From assembly GCA_964030475.1 (NCBI GenBank), contig CAXIPT010000007.1, positions 3,972,380 through 4,036,379 on the forward strand: a DNA stretch of 64,000 nucleotides, in the 5' to 3' direction. Both the position numbers and the translations under genes were made by a program. This document shows, in pieces, positions 1 to 11,509 of this stretch. Each line of letters begins with the position of its first letter. Within the stretch, counting starts at the first letter, position 1. Source of the stretch: Tethya wilhelma. Its lineage: Eukaryota > Porifera > Demospongiae > Tethyida > Tethyidae. The notes beneath the pieces were generated by a model, which was not told where the DNA came from, did no database searches, and saw nothing but the letters and a program-made list of their open reading frames with translations.

Positions 1-764
1 GTTATCCTCACTCCCTTCAAGCTGTTTTTTTGTTTTTACAGCATTTTGTTTTCAAAATTAATGATGATGTGCCTAACCCACCAGCTTTGTCTAAGTTTAT
101 TAAAAACCTCAAAGCTTTGTGAATTTTGTCCAGCCTGTACAAATTATATTTCTTTATTTTCAACAAACAGTTTTAGTCTTTTTGTAACACTGTTCACTAT
201 CCTTCACCACTAAGTCTTTACTTCCACTTGAATTTAATGTACATTATTTTTGGTCTTATAGTAACACTGTTCATTGTAGTATTTTTTAATTTTTTTTTTT
301 CCTTCATCACTAAGTCTTTGTGCAACTGACGTAAATAATAATTATTATTGTACATCAATGTTAGAAAGAGTAAGAAAGTTGATTGAATTATAACCCAAAC
401 CAAGCTTGCAAGCTAGCTATGCATATATGCATGCATTGTAACCTCAAGTTGCTCATTACACACCTCTGTAGGTGGCATTGAACACTTTTAATAGGTGTAA
501 CATGCACCCTTTAAAGTGTGCCAACAAACCTGGAGGGTGTTGTATTACACCCCAAGGGGAGCCCCACAATAATGACAGGTATAGCACCCTAAAAGGTGTT
601 TACCATACACCTCATTTTTAACAGTGTGTACCTTGTGGTAAGGAATGCTTCAACTAGTGTACAATTATACTAACATGTGAATTAACAGTAGACTTAGAAA
701 TAATACAAAGTGTGGTACTGTATGTGTAGTCAAAAGAGTAAGGTAGCAAGTTGCAGTAAACATC
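1..764. other. Left-edge non-coding stretch
   Basis: AT-rich sequence with homopolymer runs and no convincing coding exon. If PRPF8 is intact, this lies inside its second intron, because exon 2 ends at 1933 on the minus strand and no later PRPF8 exon appears to the left. Confidence 0.5.
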
Positions 765-861
765 ATGACTGACAAGCACACAGTGGAGGTTAGCTCTGGA
801 CTAGCCACAAGCTATGGATCACCACTTCTACGGAATGAGATCAGTGACTCTCAATATGAAG
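765..861 (+). CDS. Possible short first exon, unknown protein
   Basis: An ATG at 765 opens about 32 codons (beginning MTDKHTVEVSSGLATS) that end at a possible splice donor, GAAG|GTGAAT, near 861. No downstream exon or homologue was recognised. It may be a chance ORF within the repeat-rich left flank. It is listed because the open stretch ends neatly at a donor-like site. Confidence 0.2.
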
Positions 862-999
862 GTGAATTAACAGAAAACTACAATGGACTAATAGTCAACT
901 GGCTGTGTTTCCATAATTGTAGTGATAGCAAAATGATCTGTTTTGGGATATACATAAATTAAAGGCATTCAAGGAAATGTCATGCATAGAAACGCAATC

Positions 1000-1600
1000 T
1001 TGTACCTGAAAAGTCATTGCTCATGTAAATTAAGATAGCCAATGAATTACTATAACCATCATAACAATGTCATTTCATAGAATTCTGGGAAGAGGACGAA
1101 TAATTATGTTTTTGCTTGTTTTCCTATGTATCTATAGGGGAACAAATTGGTCATAATTATCGTAACCAGTTAATAGTAGAAGTTTAAATTGTACGATATG
1201 GTTTGCTGGTGTACGTATTACGATAAACTATTCCTGTACAATGTCATGTCACACATTAGGGGGAGAGCCAAATACTAAGATGATTCCAGTAACTACATAA
1301 GCTATCTTTACATGAGAAGAGTGTTTTGTTAGTTTTTCTATTTAGAGAGGAACAAATTGTTCATAATTGTTTAAACTGTATGACATGGTTTTGCTAGGAC
1401 TGATGTACCCATATTATATTATGAAGTGATAAACCATGAGCTGTTTCTGTACATGTCAAACATTGGAGGAGAGCCTAGGCGGAATGATAATTACTACAAG
1501 TAGTAAAAAATACAATGCTGCAAACAACTAGCCCTTCTCCAGGGGCATGCTGGCTTGGCTTCAATACTTCAAAGAATTATGCAAGTCATTCTAAGTTTAG
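1000..1600. repeat. Family E promoter-like repeat units
   Basis: Two roughly 230-bp units share the hallmark GTCACACATTAGGGGGAGAG (about 1249-1270, degenerate copy near 1458-1475) and GAACAAATTGTTC-like near-palindromes (about 1139 and 1350). The block is matched, largely inverted, by 26085-26640: an ACTAGCCCTTCT block near 1527 matches AGAAGGGCTAGT near 26103. Parts resemble the upstream regions of the secreted-protein genes S1-S4. Confidence 0.6.
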
Positions 1601-1932
1601 CTATATGATACAAGGGGTAGTGACTCCTATATGCACTATACAACTGCAGGTCAAAATGAGGATCAATGGTCAAAGTGAGACTTCAGTGCTGGTCAGCAGT
1701 TAAAAAACAGAATTTCAGAATTGTCATTTAGAAACGTTATTCCTACTCAAAGTGCTAAATTCCACAGCTAAAGTCAACAGTCAGGCTCAAATTTTAGCAC
1801 TGAGAAAGGGTCAAAAAATAATAAAACTTTGGTAGAGTCAAATTTTATCTGCATCCATAGATGCAAGTAGAGGGAGTCACCACCCTTGGTGATGCATAGA
1901 AGAGAGAAGGGGAAAAAATGGTAAAATCTCAC

Positions 1933-2304
1933 CCCAGATAGACTCTCTTGTCATTACGGAACTTCCTGTGTGTCATGTCACCATGGTCCCTGATAATCTT
2001 TCTCACGTGCTCAGGTGGCATGTCCTCCTTCTGAGCTTCTACAAAACCAAACTTTCTTTTCTCACTGTACCTCTTGGACTGAAGCTGCTGCCATTTCCGT
2101 GCTGTAGAACAAACACAAACAAATGAACAAACCAGCGAAAAAAAAAATAGCAGGTGCATTAGGCAAAAAACTTTCCAGCACATGTATGGTGCGCTTTAAA
2201 AAGAAACAAGTGTCACGCTCACCTTTATCTTGCAGCTTTTCTTCCGTCATAGGAGGGAAGGGGTGTCTTTGCCGCTCCAGTAAAGGCTGTGGAGGTACAG
2301 CCAT
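1933..2304 (-). CDS. PRPF8: PRPF8 N-terminus, exons 1-2 (partial)
   Basis: Exon 1 (2223-2304) starts at the ATG of [12 protein letters not shown] and ends ..EEKLQDK at a GTGAGC donor. Exon 2 (1933-2101) follows a CTACAG acceptor and reads [19 protein letters not shown] then [19 protein letters not shown], ending VYLG at a GTGAGA donor. This matches the extremely conserved N-terminus of PRPF8, the U5 snRNP scaffold at the spliceosome catalytic centre. The full protein is about 2,300 residues, so more than 95% is missing. No further exon is seen between 1 and 1932, so either intron 2 exceeds 1.9 kb or this is a broken 5' fragment. Identity is near certain; integrity is unknown. Confidence 0.9.
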
Positions 2305-2664
2305 CGTGAAAGGAAACACGTTAAACGTCCAACACTTTCAGCAGAGAAAAAATTAATACTTCTCAAGGCAGAGGACGTCGTGTTTTCGTTTGCAAGACGC
2401 ACGTGAGCTTTTTTTGGGTGCGCGCGCGCGCGCTTTAATAATTGAACTTTGAACCGTAACTAAAAAAATGTCTGGAATGTGGCACCACTGGTCTCAGATG
2501 AATAGTTTCTAAGCCAGTTTGTCACCTCAAAGGGGTACGATCACCACCTTCCCTCCTCCGACTCACCTCAAGTGTCAAATTCCTTCGACAGTATCAGATT
2601 CTACCCACTTGCGGTAAACAAGCTGTTTCAACCTCCAGAACCTCTGACTACAACCTCCGACAAG
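2305..2664. promoter_or_regulatory. Divergent intergenic promoter region
   Basis: A 360-bp interval separates the PRPF8 start (minus) from the amine oxidase start (plus), so both probably share a divergent promoter. It holds an alternating GC tract around 2421-2432 and no clear TATA box. Regulation is inferred from position only. Confidence 0.35.
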
Positions 2665-3657
2665 ATGCTAAGCTACTCTGCTGTTGTTCTCTTCACACTG
2701 AGTGTCCTGACTGGCACAGTTTGGAGCCAGTCTTGCTCCAATCCAGATGCTGATGTCCTTATCTTAGGTGGAGGCATTTCAGGGATAGCTGCTGCTGATA
2801 GGCTCAATGAGAGAGGAATCACTGACTTCCTGGTACTGGAAGCTCTGCCTCAAATCGGTGGAAGAATCAGGCAGCAGAGTTTCCCTAGTGGTGTGAAGGT
2901 AGAAGTTGGTGCCAACTGGATCCACGACTTTGTTCCATCCAACCCCACAGCGCATCCACTTGGTCAGGTACTAAACCGTTGTGGAATCAACCCCCAAGAT
3001 ATCGGCACCCCTTCCAACACCGATGACCTAACTGTGTACGATGTGAACGGAAATGAAATTACTGGCAGCAACTTAGAGTCGCCATTCACTGCTTATGGAA
3101 GTGCATTCAGCCGTGCTATCAGTAATCTCCCATCAGCGGATGTGTCTGTTCGTAGTGGCCTAACAGGCCAAGGCTGGACACCAAGCAACTCGATAGAAAA
3201 TTGGGCTGAGTGGTTCAGCTTTGATTTTAGCTTTTCTCAACCTCCCGACCAAACTTCACTTTATTACGTATCTAATCGCTTCATGGACGACTCCATTCCC
3301 GACAACGCCGGTGATTTTTTCATCACCAGCTCAGATGGCTACATTCAAGTTGTGAACTGCATTGCCAGTGAGTTTCTAACAGGTGAAGATGACACGAGGA
3401 TTCATCTAAACACGACCGTCACTAGAGTGCAGTGGAGCGACGAGTGTGTGTGTGCTGACGTCAGTGAGAATGGTCAAAATCGTCAGTACTGTGCACCGTA
3501 CGCTATCATTACATTCAGCATCGGAGTGCTTCAATCTGACAGCAGGGACACATTGTTTGATCCTCAACTGCCTCAATGGAAGACCACCGTTATCGACGAA
3601 ATGTTTAGCATTGGCAATTACCTCAAGATTTATGCAGAATTCAACACAGCTTTTTAA
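2665..3657 (+). CDS. Secreted flavin amine/polyamine oxidase, 3'-truncated
   Basis: The ATG at 2665 is preferred over the upstream in-frame ATG at 2572 because it begins a signal peptide (MLSYSAVVLFTLSVLTGTVW). The FAD-binding Rossmann motif follows directly (DVLILGGGISGIAAADRLNE, GGRIRQQSF), then VGANWIHDF, typical of polyamine oxidases and related flavin amine oxidases that oxidise polyamines and release hydrogen peroxide. The frame stops at 3657 after FSIGNYLKIYAEFNTAF. The family usually runs about 450-550 residues and the C-terminal FAD/substrate region is missing, with no donor site nearby. It is intronless. It is likely a truncated copy or pseudogene, or is cut by a rearrangement. Confidence 0.8.
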   Translation: MLSYSAVVLFTLSVLTGTVWSQSCSNPDADVLILGGGISGIAAADRLNERGITDFLVLEALPQIGGRIRQQSFPSGVKVEVGANWIHDFVPSNPTAHPLGQVLNRCGINPQDIGTPSNTDDLTVYDVNGNEITGSNLESPFTAYGSAFSRAISNLPSADVSVRSGLTGQGWTPSNSIENWAEWFSFDFSFSQPPDQTSLYYVSNRFMDDSIPDNAGDFFITSSDGYIQVVNCIASEFLTGEDDTRIHLNTTVTRVQWSDECVCADVSENGQNRQYCAPYAIITFSIGVLQSDSRDTLFDPQLPQWKTTVIDEMFSIGNYLKIYAEFNTAF

Positions 3658-4882
3658 CCACGAATATTCGTTCAAGAATCAGCTTCTGAAAGTGAGCACT
3701 CTTTGAGAAAAGTCGTGCCAAGATAGAAGAAGAAGAAGCGGAAGAAGAAGAAGAAGATGGCAAATTGGAGGTTTGGCATACTTTAGTTTGGTACTTTAGC
3801 GATAGTTTTAGGCCATGTTTTTGGGCTCATTAGAAAGAGAATGAGCTAAATAGAAACTTAAGAAGCCTTTTAGTGCCAAGCGCTCAGTTTTTGCAGAGTT
3901 ATTCGCGTGAATATTTGTATTGCGCTAATGGGGCATCCGTGCCATTCCTATGTACCCAGTACTACCGTACTGGGAATAAAGTGCATGTCAATATAAATTA
4001 TACTCTTGACAATTTGACCATACATGTCATGATGTTTTGTATATTTTGTAAACATATAAGAGAAGCTTTTCTTTCACTTTCTGGTTCCAATCACATGACA
4101 TTATGTATGTTATGATAATTGACCATGCATTAACTGCATGTTACTGTAAGTTGAGTGTTTGCCTGTGTAGTTAAAATGATCCATGNCTTGATGATGGTCA
4201 CTGTCCCAGAAAAAAATTTTTGATGCAGTCACAATACAACATGTATGGCAAACATGGAGATTTGACTGGTAAAGGGCAGTCAGATGCTATTACCAAAATA
4301 TAACACAAAAATGTACATTGCTCTGTCATTGGAATCACTCCATGCATGGTCCATTTAAGCCTCATTCAGGCTCGCCCCACCCAGGCCTTGCATGTGCCTA
4401 GTTATGGACACTGTCCATTCAAGAGGGCCTGGACCCATTAGTGCAGTGATGATGACCTTGGCAGGGCCCTCAACTAAACTGGTATAACAGGTAAAACTTC
4501 ATACCTGGCAATATAACCTTTGGTAAACAATGCCATTAACTAATGTAAAATTACATATGTACTACACCAGTAGCACATACATAGTGTGTGTGTGTGTGTG
4601 TGTGTGTGTAGATGTATATATGCTTTAAAACAATTCATTCATAGAGTAAGGTAGCAGTTTTACTGTCCTCGTCATTAGTGTCTTGATCGGCACAAATACG
4701 AACGAGTCATGCTAGTAAAATACATTGCATACATGAAAACTTTGGATTGATAGAATCTAAAGTAGAATAAAGTAGCTAGTAAAGAGCAGTGTAGGTATAT
4801 ACAAGTATAGATGATGTCCACTTGGTGATCTAGCAAATTTTAATATAGCTAGAAATTCCATCATAGCTATTTGGAAATGTAT

Positions 4883-5061
4883 TACCGTATAGCTAGAAAT
4901 TTTCGAGGAATAAAATTTTCGCGGAAAGGCGATCGCTAAACTTTTCGCGATTTAATTTTCGAGGATCGAGCAGCCCCACCCATATATTGCAATGCGATCC
5001 CGGAAATTTCACGCGAAAACAGCGAAATTTATACTCCTCGAAAATTTCTAGCTATACGGTA
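4883..5061. repeat. Palindromic MITE, family B
   Basis: The 179-bp unit begins TACCGTATAGCTAGAAATTT and ends with its reverse complement (AAATTTCTAGCTATACGGTA), giving long near-perfect terminal inverted repeats. Flanking TA dinucleotides fit a TA target duplication. Related copies lie at 62938-63169 and 63449-63662. Confidence 0.8.
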
Positions 5062-5717
5062 ATAAAAATTATTGTGGATACCTGACAAATTGCATGATAT
5101 ATAAGTGGATTTTTGATTACTCTACTGTTATATGTACAGTAGTATGTATAGTAGGAATGGACCAACTGTCCCATAGACACAATACAAAATGTTTATCACC
5201 ACAAAAATCTAGCAAGACAAAGTTAAGCATTCAAACTTGCTCAGAAGCTCTTTTAGACAGATTACCAACAGCATGTACTTCATTATTAAAGCCCAAGTCT
5301 TGCAATCTAAACTATACAGGTTTTGAGAGTTAATTAACTAAAACAACATTGCCTAGGTTGCCTGCTTTTATACTTTACCTCACTTAGCTATAGTCGACGT
5401 ACTGATTGGCGTGCACAATCTACGACTTCAAACCATTATTATATCATCCATGTACAGCATTGTTTGAACCATATCAATATTTATTTCATATGACAGGATG
5501 CATGAGGAATTAAAAATGAAAATAAAATAGTCATGTGCCAAAATTGCGGCATGCATGCCTTGTTTCCTTACTTTTTACAGCACAGCCCATTCCTATACTG
5601 CTAATTTTTATGAAATTTTTACTATACTGGTTATATACAGGTATATATGGGTGGACCATGCATAGCTATATACAATAGTGTCAAGCCTTAGAGTGATAGC
5701 CCATGCAGGGGTATATT

Positions 5718-5718
<1 letters not shown>

Positions 5719-5796
<78 letters not shown>
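5719..5796. repeat. (CA)n microsatellite
   Basis: Uninterrupted CA dinucleotides run into a single N at 5797. The tract probably caused the assembly break there. Confidence 0.95.
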
Positions 5797-5797
5797 N

Positions 5798-8610
5798 TAG
5801 CCTCCACGGAGTGACCTGCTGCTAGCAGAGATAGGCAGCTGGTCTGCCTCCCCAGAGCTGGTGTTTGGAGTTGAACAAGAGAACTAATAGTGGAAGAAGA
5901 TGGAGGAGGTAAGGGAGAACTGTAGTAGAGGGGTGGGGTGTACACCATCTTGAATTCACCAGCACTAGCACAGAGAAGTGTCTTGGTACTAGAAAGAGAG
6001 GGAAAGAGAGAAAGAAAGAGAATGAAAAGAAACAAAATATGAACTGTGTCTGTAGCAGTGAAGGATATTACTTACACATTGGAACTCTTTCTTGTGATTC
6101 CTGAGAGAGAAATGGAGAATGCTTCCAGCTGATAAGCAGGCAACGGAGGGGCCTTCTTATCAACTGAAAGCTGAGAGAGCTTCTTGAAAGCGCTATGATT
6201 AGTGATCAACCTGACATCAGGACCGACATATTCCAGTGTTGAGGTCACTTGTATTCCACCAGAATTGACCAACAAGACATTCAAATAGTCCTCACTTGGA
6301 AGAATAATGCCAAAACACTCCAGAGACATTTCAAGACGAGGCCAAGACGACTGCCTACTGCTCTCAGACGAGACAGAGCCAGTCTTTACCCGTGAAGTAG
6401 CAATGCCTTTGTTTTCAGGGAGAAGATCTGTCAGCAGCTGAGAAAGAGGCAGCCATGCCACCAGCTCAAATGGACGCACTCGTACAGAGATATCGGCCAC
6501 CTTATGCGGCTGTCCTTGAGGCAGTTTAGCAGTGATGTGGACAAAGTTTGGCTGCAGTTTAGAATGCTGTGGAGAGGAGACCGGATTGAGAGGACCTCCA
6601 AACATCAGCGGGGGTCTCATGTCCTCCGGGAGGAGAGAGGAGATCGAAGAGAACAGCTTCCCATTGGACGATGGAAGAAAGGGGATCCAGGAGTCGAGCA
6701 CTAGAGGATTGGCCTTCTTCAGGTAGCTACACTCCATGGAAGAGAGTTTGAAAATGAGGTCGGTGCATTTCTCCTGGACGTCCACTTGAAACGAGAGACC
6801 GTCCACATCTAGCGAGAGTTTCACTGCAGCTGTCCTTTCTCCAGCTGGTTTCATTCGACAGCTTCCATCATCATTATCATGAGGACTGCCATCTTGATTC
6901 AGAGTCGAAGGACTGGTAAGAGGTGTGGTGTAACTACTGGATACGTTATTGTCCGTTGCGATACGCTCACAAGAAGCCCGACCATACATTACTAGAGAGA
7001 GTTTGGACACAAGCAGTTGGACCCAGAGAGTTGAAAATCCTTGAAAGGTGTTTGACGATGCCGTGCTGATTTCGGACATGGTCTGGGCATTAATTGGAGA
7101 ATAAGAACGTGAGGATATGATGGACGGCGGATAGCGGTCCACTTGCTGCACAGATTCTGAGAGAATCACCCCCGAGTCTTCTGCCTCCATCTCCGGTGGG
7201 TCACAGCCCGACCGACGCAGAGAAGAAATGGCTTCAAGAAGACTTCCTACCACATCTTTAATGAGAGACAGCTGTAGATGTACAATCAGAGAATGCAGTA
7301 CGTGGTTACTAGCACTTGGGCAGAGATACAGCCTAGGAAAGCTGGCAGCTGCATGCAGCATGCATGGTTTATACCAAATCACTACATAATGTGCAAATGG
7401 TGCTTAGAAAACAAAACAAGAGCTGGTCTAGTACAATGACCTGATACCTGTTTCTTTGACAAAGCCACCACCATGCTCTCCGTGTGGACTGTCACTCCGG
7501 TCCCCTCCTGTTGGGGGGCCATGGTGGCCTTCACGGTGAGGGGGTGCAACACGTAGCGAGGACAACCCCCGATGACCGTGAACAGGGAGAGGTGTTCCAG
7601 CGTACAGTCCCATGGGAAGGTGTCCTTTGACCTTTCCATGGGGACGGGTTCGTCTAGAATCGTACTCTTGGCCGTCAGAAATGAGAGTCCCGGGAAGGAG
7701 AGCACTAACGAGGCGGTGTGGTCTGAAGAGGACGCCAAATGAGAAAGGATGGGGAAGTCTGGATTGAGAGGGAGCCTGGAGGGAGAGACCACACTGCTAG
7801 CGGAGCCACCACCGTTGGGAGCTACGACCAGCACTGGCCTGATCTGGATCTGAAGGAGGAGAAAAGATGAAAATGGTGAGAGAAATTATCTATATACAGT
7901 ACGAAGGATGAAAATTCTAATCCCCTAGAGTAACAGTGCAAATAAAATCTTTCTAGAAGAGGACAACTTCTAGAAAGACATTTCAAAGAGTCGCTTGTTT
8001 GAACCAAAGGACTTGCTGCAAATGCCTCTGCTTACCTTGGCAACATAACACTTGAGAAATGAAAACCAGTTTTTCTTGTTCTTGTCCGTTTCATCCACAG
8101 GCTCTGATACCAGTGAGGGTGTGATGGTGTGATGAGAGGCGGGGCCAGGAAACGGAAGAGTGGAAGGTGAGGTCATAGGTTGAATAGAACTTGTGGGCAT
8201 GGTATCTGTTGCCATGGAAACTAACGGTATGTGCTTAATGAAGTCAACGAGCACTGGTTCCAGACACAGCCCACATCCAGCAACACTCACTTGGATGGAA
8301 GGGAACAGCTGGTCTGTACATGAGGAAAATATTACAAACTCCATTACATTTTTTAACCTATAAACTAGTGTCACCCAAAATAGTGAAAATTAAATACCAA
8401 AAATAAGGTAAAAATTATGACATTAAACATTCAACATACGACATTCAACTTACGACATTTAAAATTCTGCAGACAAAATTTCTCAATCTACAACATGCTA
8501 CACCTATATACCTTGCAATTGCTTGGAAGGAAGGGCAACAATCATCTCCAGCAGTCTTCCTGGTGCTCTGGAGGTTGTCTTAGTCGTCGCACTGGGCCTG
8601 TGAGCGGCAC
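5798..8610 (-). CDS. VPS13B: VPS13B-like lipid-transfer protein, internal fragment
   Basis: Minus-strand exons with consensus borders: about 8521-8610 (..LLEMIVALPSKQLQ), 8036-8313 (QVSVAGCGLCLEPVLVDFI), about 7448-7849 (SLVLSFPGLSFLTA, DTFPWDCTLEHLSLFTVIGG), about 7350-6076 (a long exon containing VHITAKLPQGQPHKVADISV) and 5988 down to the N at 5797. The order and motifs match the N-terminal third of VPS13B, a giant Golgi-associated bridge-like lipid transporter of about 4,000 residues. Both ends are missing. The lower end stops at the contig join, and the upper end abuts an ankyrin-coding stretch on the opposite strand without an N. The identity rests on collinear motif similarity recalled from the family. 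The exact 7350/7448 junction is uncertain. Confidence 0.7.
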
Positions 8611-9384
8611 GCGGGTCATCTTGATGTGGTTAAATTCCTTGTCAACGAATGTCAGTGTGATCCTCTCTCAAAGACACATCATTCATTTAGTGCCACTCCC
8701 CTCTCACTAGCATACTCTAACCGTCATTATAATGTAGTCTCATTTCTGTTCACCACTGAGAGGCTTCAGTCACCACAAGTCTTCAAAGAGGAGGTTTTGA
8801 TCTTGATGCTTAAAGATCCAACCCACACTGGTACCACTGAGAAACAAGCTTTAGAGTTACTATCCACTCAGTTTACTATCCCAGAAGCTATCATTGACAA
8901 GACTACTCTTTTACACTATGCTTGTAAAAATACTGACTGGTACTTGGTAGTTAGATTGCTGATAACCAAGTATAATTGTGATCCTCTCTCAACCAGGGCA
9001 GGTAGTGACTCATTTAGTGCCACTCCCCTTTCACTAGCGTACTCTAACCGTCATTATAATGTAGTCTCATTTCTGTTCACCACTGAGAGGCTTCAGTCAC
9101 CACAAGTCTTCAAAGAGGAGGTTTTGACCTTGATGTTTAAAGATCCAACAAACACTGGTACTACTGAGAAACAAGCTATAGAGTTACTCTTTCAGTTTAC
9201 TACCCCAAAAGCTATCATTAACACTGAGACTACTCTTCTACACTGTGCTTGTAGTAATAAATGGTTTCGGGTAGTTAGATTGCTAATAACCAAGTATAAA
9301 TGTGAGCCTGATGCCAAAGATAACTCTGGCAAGACCCCTTTACACAGTACCATTCTGATTCGCGTGAAGAGATCTTTCAAATGA
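8604..9384 (+). pseudogene. Ankyrin-repeat protein remnant, 5' and 3' incomplete
   Basis: The open frame reads GHLDVVKFLVNECQCDPLSK and later TTLLHYACKN, VVRLLITKYNCDPLST and NSGKTPLHS, all ankyrin helix-turn-helix signatures. The middle is a direct tandem duplication: ATPLSLAYSNRHYNVVSFLF occurs twice with a 327-bp period. The frame begins mid-repeat at the point where the VPS13B fragment ends, and it stops at 9384 within a repeat. No start codon context or signal is seen. It is a gene fragment, not a complete gene. Confidence 0.65.
8686..9340 (+). repeat. 327-bp tandem duplication inside the ankyrin remnant
   Basis: The block starting TTTAGTGCCACTCCCC at 8686 recurs at 9013 with high identity over its whole length, and both copies stay in frame. 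This points to recent unequal exchange or replication slippage between ankyrin units. Confidence 0.8.
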
Positions 9385-9817
9385 TATATTTTGATGTCAT
9401 ATTTAAATTTTGATGAAAATCATCAAAAAACATGTATAGCCTTTGGTCAAGTGTGATTTTGACAAAAATTACCATTTTTGAATTTTACAAGTAAACCATA
9501 TCATTTGAAAGTTCTCATCACTCTGACCACAGTGGAGCCAGTCCCATCTCAATACAACCTTCCTAGGCTGAGATGGCCTGGTAATGTGTTGCTGGGTTCT
9601 TGGTTTCTCATCACGTATGATGGTTTTAGGTTCTTGGTTTCTCATCACTGTATGAGGTTTGGTAACGTTTCGCCTACACGCATTTCGCCTATGTTGCGTT
9701 ACGCCTACCGGAAGTGACGTGACAAATAACAGTTGTTATGTCTTGATCGTCTTCATATTCTAAATTTGGTGATGATCGACATGAGAGGAAGTGCAGTCAT
9801 GTTTCACTCTTCCACAG
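9385..9817. other. Gap between ankyrin remnant and MGRN1-like exons
   Basis: AT-rich, with short direct repeats such as GGTTTCTCATCAC around 9603 and 9639. No coding signal was recognised. The first MGRN1 exon expected upstream is absent here. Confidence 0.5.
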
Positions 9818-10708
9818 GTGGTACATTTTTCTCCACTCACTATCACCTTGGCCCACGTAAGTTTGAAGCTGGGGAACCAGAATTATTTCTGTTTGGGGAG
9901 AACTCTGATCTAAACTTTCTGGCACAAAAACCAGTCGCTGTGAGTTTATAGCAAGATCATCCATTTATGGCCTGGAAACAATGCATGATCATGCATTCAT
10001 TGCCCACAATACAGTTTCCGTATAAACAGCCTCATAAGAGTCAACCTATTAAGTGCCTTCGAAGTTTTATCAACTTACAAAGAGATTCTGTTAAACTGAC
10101 CAAGTAAGATACAGAGATTACACTACACTGTTGCATGTAGCTTATCTTCAAGTGTATATTTGTCACACAGAGTGGAAGGATCAACAGATGAATACACTCT
10201 TGAATTTATCTTTGACTCTGATGTCAATTGTGCATTCACAATATACACTGGTTTGCCAGATTCTGTACAACTGTCTACTCTGAAAAACAGGTGACTACAA
10301 GTTATTAAAACACTGTGAGACTTTAGTTGAATATCAAAATATTTTTTGTCTTTAAAGCCCGTACAGTGGAAGTGGAGTGACTACATCACGTCCCTATCAC
10401 TATGCTGCTGGCTCTGAGCAAAAGTTTGTTGAATCTAGTTATATTCTTTCTCTGGAGCAACTTGGAGAGGAAGGAACAGCATATGATCCTGAGAATGGTT
10501 CTAATTCGTTCCCTGTTGTCATTGTGATGAACACAGACAACCCAGAAGGTAAGGTTGTTACATGGTAAAGGTCGTCAACACAACAATTCATACACACATT
10601 GTCTACATAGCTCCTGAGAGCCAGCAGCAATCACAGGTGACTCTGTGCTCTCTTGATAGAGTCACAGACAATGGCTGTTCCATCAAAGTTTTGAAACAGA
10701 AGCTAATA
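9818..10708 (+). CDS. MGRN1/RNF157-type RING E3 ligase, N-terminal exons (partial)
   Basis: Five exons with GT..AG borders: 9818-9939 (LFLFGENSDLNFLAQKPV), 10015-10103 (KCLRSFINLQRDSVKLTK), 10171-10290 (YTLEFIFDSDVNCAFTIYTG), 10358-10548 (NSFPVVIVMNTDNPE) and 10611-10708 (SIKVLKQKLI). They are collinear with the region before the RING finger of MGRN1/RNF157 ubiquitin ligases, which act in endosomal trafficking and receptor turnover. The first exon and the RING domain are both missing. After the last donor (GTATGT) the sequence runs within about 20 bp into an unrelated minus-strand NIDO exon. It is a gene fragment, or a chimera in this contig. Confidence 0.75.
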
Positions 10709-10724
10709 GTATGTTACACCTTGA

Positions 10725-11146
10725 TTCAAGCACTCCTTCTAATGTCTACGTCACTCCAGAATGGTGCGATAGCCATTCCTCTTGCTCTGATGTCAATTTT
10801 TTCTGTTGGAAATCGTTCAGGATGAGAATATCTCCAAGGTTCATTAAAGGAAATTATTCCATTTTCATTGACCTTAGTTATTATATATAAAATTAATAAT
10901 TTATGCGTGCAACGGCACAATATGTAACTAAAATTAATGCTATATGTACAACTTGAACAATTCTGTACTTAAGGTTAATAACCATAATATTATTATTATA
11001 ACAACTTACATAGACAATAGTAGCTTTTCTACCACCATACAAAATTGTGTAAGGAAGTAAGATCGGTTCTGAAGAAGCATCTTGTGCACGAGGTAACTCC
11101 TTCACAGCAGCAAAGTTTGTAATATCAACGCAATTGCTTTCATGAT
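10725..11146 (-). CDS. NIDO-domain protein fragment
   Basis: Two minus-strand exons: 11010-11146 (HESNCVDITNFAAVKELPRA, ending ..RKATIVY at GTAAGT) and 10872 down to about 10725 (VNENGIISFNEPWRY, MAIAPFWSDVDIRR). The pairing of NENGIISF with APFWSDVD is characteristic of the NIDO domain, an extracellular module found in nidogen, alpha-tectorin and mucin-4/SUSD2-like adhesion proteins. Signal peptide, remaining NIDO half and any later domains are absent. The 3' side collides with the MGRN1 fragment, so it is a partial gene. Confidence 0.6.
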
Positions 11147-11509
11147 CTAAAAAAAAATAATCATAATTATTACATCCAATTATTATAGCATAATATTGGC
11201 ATTATCTTAATGAAAGTTAATCATTTAATTTAATTTTAAAACACATTAAATAATTTATTGCATATCTGTATTTTAACTAGTCAGTTTTAATGTCATGACA
11301 TTATAAATACACACAAAGCAAATTAAATCTCACTACCATGGATATGCAAATAATTTTATTGTTATTCTGTACTGCATAATGCATTCGGTCCAAGTAGAAA
11401 AAACATTCCATGCAATGTACTAATTCACAGGGAAACAAACTCAGTCTGACAACATTAGTAATACTTGAAATTATTATGTGTGTGTGTATTGGAAAGGGGG
11501 TGGGGGGAN
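11147..11509. other. AT-rich gap ending at a contig join
   Basis: No coding signal. It ends in a G-rich run (GGAAAGGGGGTGGGGGG) immediately before the N at 11509. Confidence 0.6.

Larger units (their letters stand above)
3658..5797. other. Intergenic, repeat-bearing, with two contig joins
   Basis: No supported gene. A GAA-rich purine run follows the oxidase stop (3726-3757). A single N lies at 4186, a (TG)n tract near 4586-4610, a palindromic MITE at 4883-5061, pieces of the abundant family A repeat at about 5130-5320 and 5505-5640, and a long (CA)n run at 5719-5796 that ends at an N (5797). Confidence 0.6.

Noticed and set aside
5608..5793. Cys-Val repeat ORFs over CA/TG tracts (also near 32000, 36330 and 39030)
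   Set aside because: They are translations of dinucleotide microsatellites with no gene context.
6504..6726. Plus-strand ORFs inside the VPS13B exon
   Set aside because: They are antisense shadows of a well-supported minus-strand coding exon.
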